Shown here piece after piece: positions 35,774 to 42,618 of a stretch of 64,000 bases of DNA. The stretch lies in contig NZ_JAUFQP010000007.1 of NCBI RefSeq assembly GCF_030409805.1, forward strand, positions 310,001 to 374,000, read 5' to 3'. Under the pieces are notes generated by a model, which was not told the origin of the DNA, searched no databases, and saw only the letters and a program-made list of their open reading frames with translations. The position numbers were made by a program, and so were the translations under genes. The stretch is from Algibacter miyuki. Its GTDB lineage: Bacteria > Bacteroidota > Bacteroidia > Flavobacteriales > Flavobacteriaceae. Within the stretch, counting starts at the first letter, position 1; each line of letters starts with the position of its first letter.

Positions 35774-37267
35774 ATGGCATATACATCAGAAACTATTTCA
35801 GACTTAGAAAAAGAACATCAAGCAGCTTTAAACACAGCTCAAGAAAAAATGATGGCAGATTTAAATGAAGCACAAACTTCAGGAAACCACATCAAAATAC
35901 AAGTAGCAAGTATTGATTTTCAAAATATAACTACAGAGTTAGCTATAGATTACACCAAACGTATTGAAGAAATTAACGCTTTAAATCATAAAGCTGTAGC
36001 CGATAATGAACCCCAAATCTACACTAACAATCGTGCAAATATCGATTTAAACCTTTTGGTTTATGATGGTGATAGAGACTTTGTTATTGAATTTCAAAAA
36101 GACGAATTAATACAAGACACCTTAAAGCGTGTAAACGAAAACAGCGGTAAGTTTAAGTCTAGAAAACACTTGTTAAAATCAAGCTTAAGACTTACAAAAA
36201 CCCTAGCACCAATGCTTCATGAAATAGGGGAGCATTGCAAAAACACACTAAAATTAAAAGCTGATATTGAGTTTTTTGTATACCAAAGTGACATCTTTAA
36301 CGCATCGTGCTATCCGCCAGACGACAATAAATTATACATTATTTTATCTTCAGGAATTTTAGAACGTTTTTCTAAGGAAGAATTAATTTTTGTTGTTGGT
36401 CATGAAATCGGACATGTACTTTTCGAACATTTTGATTATCCAGTTCGTCAAATTTTAGATGAAGGAGAGAACCATCTTGCACCTATACACGCCATGAAAT
36501 TATATGCATGGAATAGAAATGCTGAAATAAGCGCAGATAGAGCCGGCTTATTATGCTGTCAAGATTTTGAAGCTGTAGGCCGTACATTCTTCAAACTGTC
36601 TTCGGGAGTTACTACAGATTCTTTAGATTTTCAACTTAATGCTTACATCGAACAATTTGTAGATTTAGAAGAAGTTTTAAACGATGCCAACCACGATCCT
36701 TCCGATTGGTATAGCAGTCATCCATTTAGCCCGCTAAGAATTAAAGCTTTAGAACTTTTTAATAAAAGTGAGACCTATGCTGAATTTAACACAAATATTA
36801 CCGGTGAAATTACGGAAGAAGCTATGGAGGTTGAAATTAAGCGCATTATGTCGTTAATGGAACCAGAAAACCTAGATGATGAAAGTGAACATTCTGAAAA
36901 AATTCAACGATTAATGTTCTTAGGTGGATACCTTATTTCGAATGCAGATGGCGTTGTTGACGATTCTGAAATACAAGCATTAAGTAGTATTGTTGCTCCT
37001 AAAATTTTCGCCAATTGTATGATGACTATCAAAGGTCTTACAGAAAATGAAATGATAGACGAAGTACAGCAACTAACCAAAGATTTGGATATTGTATTAT
37101 CGGTGATGCAAAAACTAAATATCCTTAGAGATTTATCTATTATATCCTATGCCGATGGTGAAATAGATGATAGCGAAATTAACGTTTTACACAATTTGGC
37201 AAGGCTATTATATATTAACACCGATTTTATAGATCGTGTTATTAGCGATGCTCAAGGTGTGAATTAA
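35774..37267 (+). CDS. M48-family metallopeptidase fused to TerB-like domain
   Basis: 497 residues without transmembrane helices, unlike HtpX/Ste24 M48 enzymes. The peptidase core has HEIGHVLFEH near 211 (zinc ligands and catalytic Glu) and the third ligand in NAEISADRAG near 251. Residues about 375-495 resemble a TerB-like helical domain with two DG(V/E)(V/I)DDSEI repeats (ADGVVDDSEIQAL; ADGEIDDSEINVL), acidic loops that could bind metal. The first ~130 residues are a charged coiled region. It is the last gene of the cluster, with a terminator directly after. It could process a partner from the same operon. Confidence 0.85.
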   Translation: MAYTSETISDLEKEHQAALNTAQEKMMADLNEAQTSGNHIKIQVASIDFQNITTELAIDYTKRIEEINALNHKAVADNEPQIYTNNRANIDLNLLVYDGDRDFVIEFQKDELIQDTLKRVNENSGKFKSRKHLLKSSLRLTKTLAPMLHEIGEHCKNTLKLKADIEFFVYQSDIFNASCYPPDDNKLYIILSSGILERFSKEELIFVVGHEIGHVLFEHFDYPVRQILDEGENHLAPIHAMKLYAWNRNAEISADRAGLLCCQDFEAVGRTFFKLSSGVTTDSLDFQLNAYIEQFVDLEEVLNDANHDPSDWYSSHPFSPLRIKALELFNKSETYAEFNTNITGEITEEAMEVEIKRIMSLMEPENLDDESEHSEKIQRLMFLGGYLISNADGVVDDSEIQALSSIVAPKIFANCMMTIKGLTENEMIDEVQQLTKDLDIVLSVMQKLNILRDLSIISYADGEIDDSEINVLHNLARLLYINTDFIDRVISDAQGVN

Positions 37268-37291
37268 TATACTTTTTCAATAAAAAAATTT

Positions 37292-37330
37292 AAAGCTCAG
37301 GGTGGATTCAATCTTGAGCTTTTCTTTTTT
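37292..37330 (+). terminator. Terminator of the uncharacterised cluster
   Basis: Stem AAAGCTCA/TGAGCTTT with a 15-base loop, followed by TTCTTTTTT on the plus strand, 25 bases past the M48-TerB stop. Confidence 0.8.
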
Positions 37331-37340
37331 AATTTAATCA

Positions 37341-37964
37341 TTACAGATAACTTAAAAACACCTCTCGATCAACCTCTTCGGCACCCAAACTTTCTAAATG
37401 ATTGGTATACACCTGGCAATCAATTAATCTATAATTTGTATTCTGAATAAACGTAATAAATCCCACTTTACTCGCGTTACTTTCTTTAGTAAACATACTT
37501 TCTCCACAAAACACGCCGTTATTTAAATCTACGCCGTAAAGTCCGGCAACTAAAACATCATTTCGCCACACCTCTACAGATTTTGCATAACCTAATTCAT
37601 GTAATTTTACATAAGCATCTATCATCCCTTCCGTAATCCAAGTTCCGGCTTGTCCTTGACGTTTCATTTTTGAGCACTCGGTAATAACGCTTCTAAAATC
37701 TTTGTTTATGGTGACTTCAAAATCAGTATTCCTTAAAACTTGACGCATACTTTTTGAAACTTTCAATTGCTTCGGAAATAAAACAAATCGTGGATCGGGA
37801 GACCACCATACAATAGGTTCATCATCATCAAACCAAGGAAAAATACCGGATTGATATGCGAGCAACAAGCGTTCGGTCTCCAAACCACCTCCAATGGCCA
37901 ATACACCTTCGGGGGATGCTTCCGAGACATCGGGAAATACGATTTCGTTTGTTAAATATTGCAT
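37341..37964 (-). CDS. aat: Leucyl/phenylalanyl-tRNA--protein transferase
   Basis: 207 residues matching Aat throughout: FPDVSEASPEGVLAIGGGL, YQSGIFPWF, WWSPDPRFVLFP and GVFCGESMFTKESNASKV. It transfers Leu or Phe from aminoacyl-tRNA to N-terminal Arg/Lys, marking proteins for ClpS-ClpAP degradation in the N-degron pathway. Cytosolic. It converges on the M48-TerB gene and shares the short gap with that gene's terminator. Confidence 0.95.
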   Translation of the reverse strand: MQYLTNEIVFPDVSEASPEGVLAIGGGLETERLLLAYQSGIFPWFDDDEPIVWWSPDPRFVLFPKQLKVSKSMRQVLRNTDFEVTINKDFRSVITECSKMKRQGQAGTWITEGMIDAYVKLHELGYAKSVEVWRNDVLVAGLYGVDLNNGVFCGESMFTKESNASKVGFITFIQNTNYRLIDCQVYTNHLESLGAEEVDREVFLSYL

Positions 37965-38001
37965 CTATTAAACCTTCATTTTAAATTGATATTTCATAAA
38001 T

Positions 38002-38036
38002 AAAAAAACCTCAACATTTATTAAAATATTGAGGTT
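38002..38036 (-). terminator. Terminator of the DUF3127 gene
   Basis: On the minus strand AACCTCAA...TTGAGGTT forms a stem extended by AT pairs, followed by seven T. It lies about 45 bases past the DUF3127 stop. Confidence 0.85.
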
Positions 38037-38081
38037 AAATTTAAAAAGAATTCCACCAAGTGGTTTTCTATTTCTTATTTA

Positions 38082-38459
38082 TTAGAAAGGTAAATCGTCG
38101 TGATCTTCTTCTTTTAAATCTCCTGCAGGCTCAAAAGCATCTGCTGGTGGCACAGCTGGCATGCCTGCTCCAGAACCTTCTGCTTGTACTGCTTCAATTC
38201 TCCAACCTTGAATAGAGTTGAAATATTTAGTTTCTCCTTGTGGATTAACCCATTCTCTACCACGTAAGTTAATGCTAATTTTTACTTGTTGACCTACTTT
38301 ATAACTATTTAATAAATCTGTTTTATCTTGTACAAATTCTACCATAATATGTTGTGGATACTGCTCCTCTGTTGTCACAACAATTTCTCTTTTTCTAAAC
38401 CCATTACCACCAAAAGTTTGAGTTTCTCCAATCATTTTTACTTTTCCTTGAACTTCCAT
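38082..38459 (-). CDS. DUF3127 OB-fold protein with SSB-like acidic tail
   Basis: 125 residues. The first ~95 match DUF3127 (MEVQGKVKMIGETQTFGGNGFRKRE...REWVNPQGETKYFNSIQGW, middle omitted), predicted to be an OB-like beta-barrel. A Gly/Ala/Pro-rich linker leads to EEDHDDLPF at the C-terminus, strikingly like the DDDIPF tip with which SSB recruits DNA-repair proteins. This suggests a single-strand nucleic-acid-binding role (inference). It lies 47 bases after the flavin reductase gene on the same strand and has its own terminator. Confidence 0.85.
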   Translation of the reverse strand: MEVQGKVKMIGETQTFGGNGFRKREIVVTTEEQYPQHIMVEFVQDKTDLLNSYKVGQQVKISINLRGREWVNPQGETKYFNSIQGWRIEAVQAEGSGAGMPAVPPADAFEPAGDLKEEDHDDLPF

Positions 38460-38506
38460 TATCTATATATTTATTTGTATTCGTAACTTCAAAATGCCTT
38501 ATTTTA

Positions 38507-39376
38507 TTAAGACAGCAATATTTTCCATGCGTTATTAACGTCGCCAAAACTTAAATAGTTCTGAGCTAGTTTATGTTTCTCCCGACGCGTTTCCAAACTA
38601 AACTCAGGATTCTTCTTCCTTAACGTATCAATAAAGTCATTAACAGATTCAATAGTTGGCAACATTTCAACATTACCCAACATGCCTAAATCGTTTCCTG
38701 TTAAAATCATGCTGTTTTTAACATCCTCCGGGAAATTATCAACTCCAATACCTAAGCTGCTAATTGGCTTCGGAATTTCAAAAAAACCTTCTTTTGCTCG
38801 GCTATAAAAACTACCGCCGGCTCGCGCAACCAAATCTAATTTTTCTTGATTTAGCGTTTCATCTTCATTTAAAACAGCTTCATCAATATGAAGTTTCACA
38901 ACCTCACAAATCACTAAATTCCCAGCACCACCATTGTCTCCAAGCTTAATAATATCGTTCACCTTACATTCAAATTGCACTGGCGATTCTGCTACTCGAA
39001 AAGGCTTAACTACATCCGATTTCAGCATAGTTAATCCTGCTTTATCAAACTCATTTACACCATCTGCATACTCTGTACTTGCCAACGACATTTGATGCAC
39101 CAAATCAAAATTAACCACATTAATAACCACTTCTTTTGTGGCTTCAACATTCATTAACGTGTGCTTTATCGTGTTATCACGAACACGCCTTGCTGGTGAA
39201 AAAATCAATATCGGGGGGTCGGCACTAAACACATTAAAAAAACTAAACGGCGATAAATTAGGCTTCCCTTCAGCATCGACAGTACTTGCAAAAGCTATTG
39301 GTCTCGGTGCTACTGCACCTAACAAATAACCATGTAATTTACTTGTTGAAATACTTTTGGGGTCTATAGATACCAT
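38507..39376 (-). CDS. Flavin reductase-like FMN-binding protein
   Basis: 289 residues. The N-terminal ~200 form the split-barrel FMN-binding domain of the flavin reductase family (GAVAPRPIAFASTVDAEG; NLSPFSFFNVFSADPP), with a C-terminal extension of about 90 residues common in Bacteroidetes members. Such proteins reduce flavin or act as FMN-dependent oxidoreductases; the substrate here is unknown. Cytosolic. It is possibly co-transcribed with the DUF3127 gene. Confidence 0.85.
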   Translation of the reverse strand: MVSIDPKSISTSKLHGYLLGAVAPRPIAFASTVDAEGKPNLSPFSFFNVFSADPPILIFSPARRVRDNTIKHTLMNVEATKEVVINVVNFDLVHQMSLASTEYADGVNEFDKAGLTMLKSDVVKPFRVAESPVQFECKVNDIIKLGDNGGAGNLVICEVVKLHIDEAVLNEDETLNQEKLDLVARAGGSFYSRAKEGFFEIPKPISSLGIGVDNFPEDVKNSMILTGNDLGMLGNVEMLPTIESVNDFIDTLRKKNPEFSLETRREKHKLAQNYLSFGDVNNAWKILLS

Positions 39377-39495
39377 AAAGTTTTTAATTTCTGCAAATGT
39401 AACTATTCTCTTGGGGAACTAAAAACAGATTTACTAACAAGTTGAACAATAATATTAACAGATTTCCGTAATATTACCTGTTAATTAACCGAAAC

Positions 39496-40659
39496 ATGAT
39501 TTTCACCAAATATAATACGGCCTTCCGTTGGGTCATGATAGTGGCTTCTTTCATAATTGTCTCCTTAATTTTATGGAACACTTATGAATTTTTTCAGCAT
39601 TTTAAACGCGAAGAAGACATAAAAATGGAAAATTGGTCGTTTGCTCAAACCGATTTTATAAACGATGAAAGTAATGGTGATTTAGAGCTCACCCTTAAAA
39701 TTTTAAGTAGTAACAAAACCACGCCAATGCTTGTAATTAATGAAGACGGCAGCCTAGGTGACTATAATAATATTGACGAAACTAAAATTAACGACTCCCT
39801 TTATGTCCAAAAACTAATTGCAAAATTTAAGGAAGAAAACACCCCAAAACATGTAAAAATGGGCAACACCATAGTAAGCACTATTTACTACGGAAACTCA
39901 CCGCTACTTAACAAATTAAAATATTATCCATTAGCATTACTCCTCATTATTTTTCTGTTTGCTGCCGTTATTTACTTTTTTTATAGTAGTAATAAAATTG
40001 CAACACAGAATAAGTTATGGTCGGGAATGGCTAAAGAAACCGCCCACCAAATTGGCACGCCACTCTCCTCTTTAATTGGATGGACCGAAATATTAAAAAC
40101 CGAAAATGTAGATCCCGAATATATTCTAGAAATTGAAAAAGACATCGACAGACTGCAAACTATTACGGAGCGTTTTAGTAAAATTGGCTCCTTACCCACT
40201 CTTGAAATCGTCGATATTACTAAAGAAACCCGTGATTCTTTTGAGTATTTAAAATCGCGTTCTTCAAAGTTAATAGAGTTTGAAATAAACATCCCAGACG
40301 ACGTTATTCCAGTGAATTTAAATAAACAACTTTACAGTTGGACTATTGAAAACTTAGTTAAAAATGCCATTGATGCCATGAAAGGACGCGGAAAGCTCAA
40401 CATTGAAATTTCGCAACTTGAACAACAGGTGTTTATTAGAATTTCCGATACAGGGAAAGGCATTGCAAAAAAGGATTTTAATAAAATTTTCGAACCCGGT
40501 TACACCACAAAAAAACGAGGTTGGGGCTTGGGTTTATCATTAACAAAACGTATTATTGAAGATTTTCATAACGGAAACATAAAAGTATTACAATCAGAAA
40601 AAGGCGTCGGCACAACGTTTTTAATTACTCTAAAATGTGCACCTCATGAAGCAAGATAA
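39496..40659 (+). CDS. Orphan sensor histidine kinase
   Basis: 387 residues. TM1 (about 12-32), an extracytoplasmic segment (about 33-140), TM2 (about 141-162), then HisKA with the phospho-His in AKETAHQIGTPLSSLIGW (near 186) and a HATPase with N box NLVKNAIDAM, DTGKGI and GWGLGLSLTKRII. The extracytoplasmic sensor is short and unrecognised. No response regulator gene is adjacent. It overlaps the next gene by 14 bases, so the zinc-ribbon protein may be functionally tied to it. Confidence 0.9.
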   Translation: MIFTKYNTAFRWVMIVASFIIVSLILWNTYEFFQHFKREEDIKMENWSFAQTDFINDESNGDLELTLKILSSNKTTPMLVINEDGSLGDYNNIDETKINDSLYVQKLIAKFKEENTPKHVKMGNTIVSTIYYGNSPLLNKLKYYPLALLLIIFLFAAVIYFFYSSNKIATQNKLWSGMAKETAHQIGTPLSSLIGWTEILKTENVDPEYILEIEKDIDRLQTITERFSKIGSLPTLEIVDITKETRDSFEYLKSRSSKLIEFEINIPDDVIPVNLNKQLYSWTIENLVKNAIDAMKGRGKLNIEISQLEQQVFIRISDTGKGIAKKDFNKIFEPGYTTKKRGWGLGLSLTKRIIEDFHNGNIKVLQSEKGVGTTFLITLKCAPHEAR

Positions 40660-41011
40660 GCTCATTACAGTAAAAGAAGTTGTTTTAAAAAACTACTGCC
40701 CCGAATGCTATAGCAACGAAGGCATGCAACTCACATTTAAACAACGTTTTATTGAAACTACTTTTTACAGACGTATTACAAATGATATTAAACATATTAT
40801 TTCGTGTAAAACTTGCGATTCGGTAATTTATCCTGTTCAATGGGACGAACATATCGAACGTGTTTTTGAGTATCAGAAAAAGGCTTTCACCCCTAAAAAA
40901 GCATCACGTCAGTTCAAAAAACCAGCTTATATTATTTTTGCTTTGGTAGCTGTAGCTCTCATCGGTATAGCCGCTATTTTAATTTATAACGGTACTACAA
41001 CTGAGCCTTAA
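40646..41011 (+). CDS. Zinc-ribbon protein with C-terminal membrane anchor
   Basis: 121 residues from the ATG at 40646; an in-frame GTG 9 bases earlier is less likely. CPEC (near 18-21) and CKTC (near 54-57) form a probable zinc ribbon. A basic linker is followed by one transmembrane helix (about 93-114), so this would be a tail-anchored type with the zinc domain in the cytosol. It starts inside the histidine kinase gene (14-base overlap) and its 3' end overlaps the convergent HIT gene by 17 bases. Function is unknown. Confidence 0.75.
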   Translation: MKQDKLITVKEVVLKNYCPECYSNEGMQLTFKQRFIETTFYRRITNDIKHIISCKTCDSVIYPVQWDEHIERVFEYQKKAFTPKKASRQFKKPAYIIFALVAVALIGIAAILIYNGTTTEP

Positions 41012-41384
41012 TAGCTTCGGCAAGCGCCTGGAACTCTTCCGTAGATAATTTTTGTTTTTGAATAAACCGTGCATCTTCCATAGATTGCAAGGGTATTAAA
41101 TGCACATGTGTATGTGGCACCTCTAAACCAATAACCGAAACACCAATACGTTTACAAGGTACCGCCTTTTCCAGTGCTATAGCAACCGTTCTAGAAAAAG
41201 ACATTAAACCGTTATAGGTAGCTTCATCTAAATCAAAAATTTTATCAACTTCCTGCTTCGGAATACAAAGCGTATGGCCTTTTGCATTTGGATTAACATC
41301 TAAAAAAGCTAAAAAACCGTCCGTTTCTGCTACTTTGTAACAAGGTATTTCGCCGTTTATTATTTTAGTAAAAATAGATGCCAT
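40995..41384 (-). CDS. HIT-family nucleotide hydrolase
   Basis: 129 residues with the histidine triad VPHTHVHLIPL near 98-108 and the N-terminal FTKIINGEIPCYKV pattern of the Hint branch. Hint proteins hydrolyse AMP-lysine-type phosphoramidates and bind nucleotides. Cytosolic. It is downstream of greA on the same strand with a terminator-like hairpin between them. Confidence 0.92.
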   Translation of the reverse strand: MASIFTKIINGEIPCYKVAETDGFLAFLDVNPNAKGHTLCIPKQEVDKIFDLDEATYNGLMSFSRTVAIALEKAVPCKRIGVSVIGLEVPHTHVHLIPLQSMEDARFIQKQKLSTEEFQALAEAIKAQL

Positions 41385-41395
41385 AATATAGTTTT

Positions 41396-41439
41396 TTAAA
41401 AGCCTGTTTCATTTTTAAAATCAAACAGGCTGGTTTTTT
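41396..41439 (-). terminator. Bidirectional terminator between greA and HIT genes
   Basis: Perfect 9-bp stem AGCCTGTTT/AAACAGGCT. On the plus strand eight T follow; on the minus strand TTTTA follows. It ends greA transcripts and probably also plus-strand read-through from the zinc-ribbon gene. Confidence 0.8.
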
Positions 41440-41455
41440 TTAATTTAAAGTTTTT

Positions 41456-41469
41456 CGCTTTCGCGGAAA
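41456..41469 (+). repeat. 14-mer dispersed motif CGCTTTCGCGGAAA, copy A
   Basis: Identical in reverse complement at 52787-52800. A 12-base match also occurs inside glyS at 55700-55711. The core is near-palindromic (CGCTTTCGCG/CGCGAAAGCG). Both full copies lie just beyond a terminator. Confidence 0.6.
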
Positions 41470-41484
41470 TAGAACAACACGTGC

Positions 41485-41958
41485 CTATCTAGAAATTTCA
41501 ACAATATCGAATTTCATAACGCCATTTGGCACCTGAATTTCGGCTACATCACCAACCGATTTCCCCAATAAACCTTTCCCGATAGGAGAGTTTACTGATA
41601 TTTTTCCCGTTGCTAAATCGGCTTCACCATCGGCTACCAAGGTATAATTCATTTCCATACCATTGGTTTGATTTTTTATTTTCACCTTAGATAACACCAA
41701 AATTTTAGTATTATCCATTTGCGATTCATCAATAACACGTGCTCCCGCTAAAGCATCTTCAAGCTTAGAAATTCGCATTTCTAACATCCCTTGAGCTTCT
41801 TTCGCTGCATCATATTCGGCATTTTCACTTAAATCGCCTTTATCTCTAGCTTCAGCAATAGCGCGTGAAGCCTTCACTCGTTCTACATCTTTAAGCTGCT
41901 TAAGCTCGCTTCTTAATCTTTTTAGCCCTTCAGGTGTATAGTATGATACTTTACTCAT
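41485..41958 (-). CDS. greA: Transcription elongation factor GreA
   Basis: 157 residues. The N-terminal coiled coil (about 1-75) carries the tip motif with acidic residues (RDKGDLSENAEYDAAKEAQ), and the C-terminal FKBP-like domain includes NSPIGKGLLGKSVGD. GreA enters the RNA polymerase secondary channel and stimulates transcript cleavage in backtracked complexes. The leader upstream has two terminator-like hairpins (41986-42053), suggesting transcriptional autoregulation. Confidence 0.95.
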   Translation of the reverse strand: MSKVSYYTPEGLKRLRSELKQLKDVERVKASRAIAEARDKGDLSENAEYDAAKEAQGMLEMRISKLEDALAGARVIDESQMDNTKILVLSKVKIKNQTNGMEMNYTLVADGEADLATGKISVNSPIGKGLLGKSVGDVAEIQVPNGVMKFDIVEISR

Positions 41959-41985
41959 AACTTCATCGTTTACTTAATAAAAAAG

Positions 41986-42053
41986 ATTCCGAAATACCTT
42001 TTAATAACAGTTATTAAAGCTTTCGGAATAAAAAAATCTCGCTTGCACGAGAT
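41986..42053 (-). promoter_or_regulatory. Two terminator-like hairpins in the greA leader
   Basis: Reading the minus strand from the greA promoter, the first hairpin is ATCTCG-TGCAAG-CGAGAT followed by seven T. The second has outer stem ATTCCGAAA/TTTCGGAAT with a nested TTTAATAAC/GTTATTAAA and is followed by CTTTTTT. The second ends about 27 bases before the greA ATG. No other minus-strand gene lies directly upstream for these to terminate. Confidence 0.7.
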
Positions 42054-42060
42054 CTGATAA

Positions 42061-42068
42061 CAAATATA
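42061..42068 (-). promoter_or_regulatory. -7 box of greA promoter
   Basis: TATATTTG on the minus strand matches TAnnTTTG. The start site would be about 42055, so both leader hairpins would be within the transcript. Confidence 0.55.
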
Positions 42069-42129
42069 CAAAATAATTAACTCAATTTGCTTTTTGTTGT
42101 AAATTGCAAATCAATTTTCACAATAAATT

Positions 42130-42567
42130 ATGAAATCTATATTATACCTCTTTTGCTTTGTTTTCTTGGCTGCCTGCAGTAGTGATAGTGTTGAAAAAAA
42201 CCCATATTTACCAAACTACAGTTTTAATACCGGAAGTCTAATAAACACCAACTTACCAGAATACAGCCAACTAAAATTTGCTGCAAACTCTATTATTTTG
42301 AATAGCCCTTATGGCATAAATGGCGTGGTGGTTTATTATGCAGGAGGCGATAATTACAATGCTTTTGAACTTACCGATCCCAACCATCAAATAAGTGCCT
42401 GCTCGACGATGAGTGTTAATGGTCTTATTGCGACTTGCGATTGCGACGACGGAAATTCATACGACCTTTTAAACGGTATTAGAAGAGAAGGCACCACGGG
42501 CACTTATCCTCTAATTCGTTACCGTGTTGAAGTTTCAGGCTCATTAATTAGAGTATATAACAACTAA
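42130..42567 (+). CDS. Lipoprotein with degenerate Rieske-like fold
   Basis: 145 residues with a lipoprotein signal (FVFLAACSSDS, Cys near 16). Residues about 60-145 resemble the Rieske fold: YYAGGDNYNAFELTDPNH, then CDCDDGNSYDLLNG and the closing strands YRVEVSGSLIRVYNN. The ligand pattern CxH...CxxH of a [2Fe-2S] cluster is not intact: there is NHQ and CDC with no second His at the expected place. It may be a redox-dead structural relative. It is a single gene with a strong shared terminator. Confidence 0.75.
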   Translation: MKSILYLFCFVFLAACSSDSVEKNPYLPNYSFNTGSLINTNLPEYSQLKFAANSIILNSPYGINGVVVYYAGGDNYNAFELTDPNHQISACSTMSVNGLIATCDCDDGNSYDLLNGIRREGTTGTYPLIRYRVEVSGSLIRVYNN

Positions 42568-42597
42568 AAAAAGCGACTCTTTTGAGTCGCTTTTTTT
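42566..42597. terminator. Bidirectional terminator
   Basis: AAAAAAGCGACTC-TTTT-GAGTCGCTTTTTTT: perfect stem with A and T runs on both sides, between convergent genes ending at 42567 (plus) and 42619 (minus). Confidence 0.95.
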
Positions 42598-42618
42598 ATG
42601 AAAATTTTCAAATAATAA

